From: Takakia lepidozioides
Taxonomy: Eukaryota > Streptophyta > Takakiopsida > Takakiales > Takakiaceae
Assembly (NCBI GenBank): GCA_030704615.1
Contig: CM060734.1
Location: 56,498,042 to 56,562,041, forward strand
Length of the DNA: 64,000 nt
Reading direction: 5' to 3'
Position 1 is the first letter of the stretch. Every line of letters begins with the position of its first letter. A program made the translations under genes and the position numbers. This document shows positions 59,824 through 64,000 of the stretch, piece by piece. Under the pieces are notes generated by a model. It was not told where the DNA came from. It made no database searches and saw only the letters and a program-made list of their open reading frames with translations.

Positions 59824-62254
59824 TTACGCAGTGCGAACGTTATGATGACCTACAGTATTTCGTAACAAGCCCAGGGTACCTAGGCCTAAGGGCATAGAGC
59901 CTGGCTGACTGTGGCTATGACTATGGGAGCAATTAGATGAATGTGCGTGGTGACCTCTGGAGCCACCATTGGGTATGCCCATTCCACTCCTTTGGCCTTG
60001 GCCTGGCAAAACGCCATTGTCCCCAGATGATATTGACCTGTGACAGCTTGGACTCATCAGTCAGTAATCTGTGCAATCCATACAATCAAGGAAGAGAAAC
60101 ATCCGCATACAGCCTTTGACACCCCTGGAGACAAAGGTGTCATATCTAGAAGTAGGGACGTACTAAGTACTAAGCAATAATTCTCTGGCCTTGAATCTTT
60201 TGCTGAATGGAAACCGCAGCCACTACAATAAAAACGTCAACATTGTTCCAACTTGAGTACTAATCCACATCTCATGCAACAGGCCTGCACATTTGTAAAG
60301 CATACTCATTCCAGAACTCTTACCGGTGGGCCATTTGGACCATGCCTACACCATTTTGCTGAAGGGGTTGCCATGGAACTTCAATATCTTCATTATATCC
60401 ATTAAGCAAGAAGTCCACGCAGTTTTTTCGAAAGCCTTGATCATATGGGTTGTGGAATCGACCATCAGCACCCTTGAGATAACTGTACCGCATCGAGTTG
60501 GCCATCTCGTTGGTAGTTATATTGCGCGCAACCTGGATAAAACGAATCATTACAAAACTAGCAGGCATGAAAGGGAACTTATTTCCACCATACCCTACAG
60601 CTTTGCCAATTCTGAGAATATGCTTGCCATAGCCTTGTTGCCATCCATGCTGTGCTCAGTTTGGACAGAGCAGCAAGGGGGTCGAACAAGGGTGGGCAAA
60701 ATGAGGGTTCTACCCATGGGCGACTTCCCACCACTGTCTATTTGCTGGATGTAGCCCTTGTCACGGTGGCCAACAAGAGCCACACCATCTTCTACCAAGT
60801 TTGGTTCGGCCCTTCCACAGAAGAGCTCTTAACAATGACATGAGCCCAATTCATGCAATAATTCAGGGCCGATGAGGACTTTGGCCTTGCCTCAAGACCA
60901 AGAAATTTCACCAAAAAGAGGGGGAGTCGAATCATTTGATTCCTGGGAAGGGAAATTTGCCAACGCCATTATCAGAAAATGGACAGATTCCTCATGGTTT
61001 GCTTTCCACCAGGATGGGGTTCATTTTTCACAGCCCAGATAACTTACTGGAGGCAGGCTTTTGTTCTCTCGACTTCAGCCTAGAGCTCACAGCATCACAT
61101 GCGTTTGAGAGACATAGAGTCTTGCACAACCCTCACCCCTCTCTCCCTCTCCTTATCCATGTGCACCCATGAGCGTGCCCGCTAACAGGGTAAACAAATT
61201 ATCCCCATAGCCATTCTGATCGCCGAAGAAAAGAACCTTGCTCCCAATTGAAATGATCCCATCCTCCCCCTTGCAATGAGAGGGCAAAGTAAGGCACTTA
61301 AGCAACAAAGTGAAGTCCTCTGAAAAGCCTGGCAACTTCTCACCTACCAAATGCTCCATAACCTACAATGATGGGAAGATGCTTAGCAGAATAGTACCTG
61401 CACGGCTTGCATGCCAGTCAGCATGGCCACCCCAAAAAGGAGGAAAAAATCAGCGAGAAGAAAGGCCAATGCTCCTGGATGTGTGGTCCCCACATGGCGG
61501 ATAAAAGCTCCTGCACTTGATGGAGCTAGTGGATCCATCCAGAGCCCTGTGCCACACAGCCCCAGGATTGGTTCATGAAGCTCACCAACCCCTCCAATGA
61601 TGAAACTATTAGGCCCGATTGCAGTGCAGCAGCACACACCAGTAAATGCAGATACAAAGTTAGAGCCCTCATTTCGAGATAAGCCTTCAATACTCTCAGG
61701 GTTCTAGGAATGACTTCCATGCTCAAATCCATCATCATTCAAAAGATTCTCTTAAGCAGTGCTATCCCACTGCACGGTCACATCAACCAATGCAATGCAT
61801 CTAGTGTAAACATGGGAATAGTAGATCCATTTGGAGATCAGCCTGTCACTTCTAGTCACTCCCCAAACCTAATGGTGGATCAAAATCCACTGGTACTCCT
61901 ACCAACAAAACCATGAACGAACAGAAACTAAATGCTATAAAACATGTGTTCAAATAGAACACAGGCAAGGTCTACATACGGTGAACTGTAACGCCAGCTG
62001 CTAGGGTCATGGCTGTGAGCTCCATACAAAGAAAGACAAAAAAGTCCCATTTATTGTTCTGCAAGCACTAGCAATCATGAAACTGTGTGAGAGACTGTTT
62101 CCTTGAGTGGTGAGAAATGCTGAATAGGTATACAGAATTTCTCCACCAATTACCCTCAACACTTTTAAGTTCTGAGCACCTCCCCGACACCTTACATCAG
62201 TTGCTTAACACTAATGCCACGGTGTGATTGGCTTAGGCTACTGAACTCCAAATA

Positions 62255-62285
<31 letters not shown>

Positions 62286-63741
62286 CTTTTGTAATTGTAT
62301 TTTTTATATAAGCTCAACAAAAAGTCTCAGAAAATGCTACTGTAAAACAACTAGTTAAAAATTCAATGAAAGCAGTTTGGGAGCCAGGACACATGGAGGA
62401 TTCAAGGGTGACACCTTGCCAACACAATTGGAAATCCACGGGCAGTGATGGTCAAATTGATCTACACAGCGGTTGCATGATGAGCAGTGCTTTGATCGAG
62501 GTGGCCTCACTATCTGCAATAATTCATCAATATCCAAATCCTGTCACAAATTAGCCTCTGAATCTAAGAGACTCATCTGGATATTGCCATGAGCTCGACA
62601 ATCTGTTTACAGGTGATTGAGCTTGGAACAAACTTCCAGTTTGGTCGCACCGTGGCATGTAGAAAGGTAAAATGTAGTCAAAATGCAGACCAGTTTGTCC
62701 AAATTAACAGTTATGGAAACAAAACAGAAACACACCTTGCAAGTGGGGCACAACTGCGACCAATAGCCAGCCCACAGCGCTGGGTTGCTCAAATCACCCT
62801 TCAATAGAGGCTCCTGTCACATCAGAAGACACCTCCATTATGTGTGTAACACAAAGCAATCATGCACCTTCCCATCTCTCTGCCACCAAACCTGACCATG
62901 GGAACAACCTTCACCCTAGAAGCCTGACAATTCTTGGGATTAGATCCAATTAAGCTCTGCTAGTACTCCACAATCAAGAACAATCATCATCACATGCACA
63001 AATTCCTAGCGTGGAATCCAAAGGACCTAACCACTTTGTATCCGTGGGATGATGAAGTGGAGTAAGTAGCACCACTCACATCTGCACCCTTCCGGCTGAG
63101 TAGTTGCTGACCACGTATAGGACTGATGTACCCTGGATCCTTACTGTCAAGATAAAATAATTCTTGTCAAATCATCAACACTTCCATGCATCTGCCCACC
63201 AACATGATGACTGCTTCCATACTTGTCTATTGTAACTAACCCCTACAGAGCTGGCATACACCATCCCGGGTTCCGTCATCATTCACAAAATATTAAGCTA
63301 ATACTGAACTATTCATAGATACAGTAGGCGTTTCATAATTAAGCAGTGTACTGTTGGCTATGCAGTATGTCTATATTTGTCATTCGTTTGATTTGCGATC
63401 GGACTGGTGCTTGACAAGCCAGAGGCACACATTTACACCATGGGCCCAATAAATCAAGTTAGAGACAAGACAGCACACAGGACAGCAGTTATGCAATATG
63501 CAAAAGTGACTTCCGGTTTCAAGCTTCACTATGTACGACTACTGCCCCCTGTGTAAGGATGATCACATCACTAGAAGGCTTTCTCATACTTAGAATGTAG
63601 GATTACCTCAATGACTGCGTAGTCTTAAACGCATATGATGGCCTACCTGGTACACCGATAGAGTAGGAAGAGTCCCCCTGTGGCCAGCAACACAACAATA
63701 CATGCCCAGAATCCATCCCCAGCCGTAATCCTTAACAAAGC
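59824..63741 (-). CDS. TIP1: TIP1-like ankyrin-DHHC protein S-acyltransferase, 5' part outside window
   Basis: An integral-membrane palmitoyltransferase that attaches acyl chains to cysteines of target proteins, matching Arabidopsis TIP1 (At5g20350). Exons seen: 63741-63647, 63143-63080, 62813-62736, 62513-62415, 62058-61980, 61546-61398, 60532-60324, 60037-59824. Phases agree at all joints. They encode a membrane segment ([20 protein letters not shown]), [23 protein letters not shown], the DHHC cysteine-rich domain ([20 protein letters not shown]) with catalytic Cys, two more membrane segments ([40 protein letters not shown]), the conserved [20 protein letters not shown] and a His/Ser-rich tail ending before HHNVRTA. 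The ankyrin repeats that form the N-terminal half of TIP1 must lie beyond base 64000. TIP1 controls cell size and tip growth in Arabidopsis; the same role here is inference. It is tail to tail with the FHA gene. Confidence 0.93.
62257..62285 (+). repeat. (ATT)n microsatellite
   Basis: About nine ATT units in the intron between the DHHC exon and the following membrane-segment exon of the TIP1-like gene. Confidence 0.9.
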
Positions 63742-64000
63742 CTGCGCTGCACACCCCAAGCCATGCACCACATAAGGGTTCAATTGCCATTTTATGATGC
63801 TAAATGTTTACTAAGTTTTCCAAACCAACAATGTCCTAACACTCCCAACCAGAAAGAGAATAAACAGCTGCTCACTAAGTTCCTTTATGTGTCACGGAGC
63901 TCTTAAGGAGCCAAAAGATTGCAAATGCAATTCTAGAAACGCAAGTCTGGAACTTAGACTGCCTACTAGCAGATGATCAGTAACCTGGTGGCAGTAAGAA

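Overview
The window is nuclear DNA of a green plant of the streptophyte lineage. All convincing genes are split into many short exons by GT-AG introns of roughly 100 to 1000 bases. Their closest recognisable relatives are plant families: an AHK1-type hybrid histidine kinase, a plastid-type phosphoglucomutase/phosphomannomutase, a SANT/MYB protein like Arabidopsis At1g58220, an FHA/coiled-coil protein like At2g45460, and the ankyrin-DHHC S-acyltransferase TIP1. The moderate divergence from flowering plants and the heavy load of degenerate transposons suggest a streptophyte alga or a non-seed land plant. The species cannot be fixed from the sequence. Stop codons and splice sites of the host genes look standard.

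Layout. 0.8-2.2 kb: a broken LRR receptor-kinase relic (minus). 2.3-12.7 kb: the hybrid histidine kinase (minus, 14 exons; one apparent single-base frameshift). 12.7-17.1 kb: a gene-free repeat field with two MITEs, a LINE reverse-transcriptase remnant and a tRNA-like SINE inserted in it. 17.10-25.70 kb: a complete-looking 8.6-kb DNA transposon with GC-rich terminal inverted repeats and a 7-bp target duplication. It carries a multi-exon gene ending in a Ulp1-type cysteine protease. 25.7-33.3 kb: repeat-rich DNA with a fold-back element, a 30-G run, an orphan small secreted protein gene and one weak gene candidate. 33.35-41.79 kb: the phosphohexomutase gene (minus). 43.65-50.01 kb: the SANT/MYB gene (minus). 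50.92-59.43 kb: the FHA gene (plus). 59.82-63.74 kb: the 3' two-fifths of a TIP1-like gene (minus), whose ankyrin-coding 5' part lies beyond the right edge.

The host genes are ordinary single-copy type plant genes with unrelated roles: osmosensing-type phosphorelay, sugar-phosphate isomerisation, chromatin/transcription, phospho-dependent protein binding and protein palmitoylation. The SANT and FHA genes diverge from a shared region of about 0.9 kb, and the FHA and TIP1 genes converge with about 0.4 kb between their stops.

The most unusual content is the 17.1-25.7 kb transposon. A short motif (CAGACTG or its complement CAGTCTG, with near variants) is scattered through it dozens of times. Its orientation follows the gene structure: the CAGACTG form lies in exons, the CAGTCTG form in introns and flanking DNA. 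I recognise no known transposase in it.
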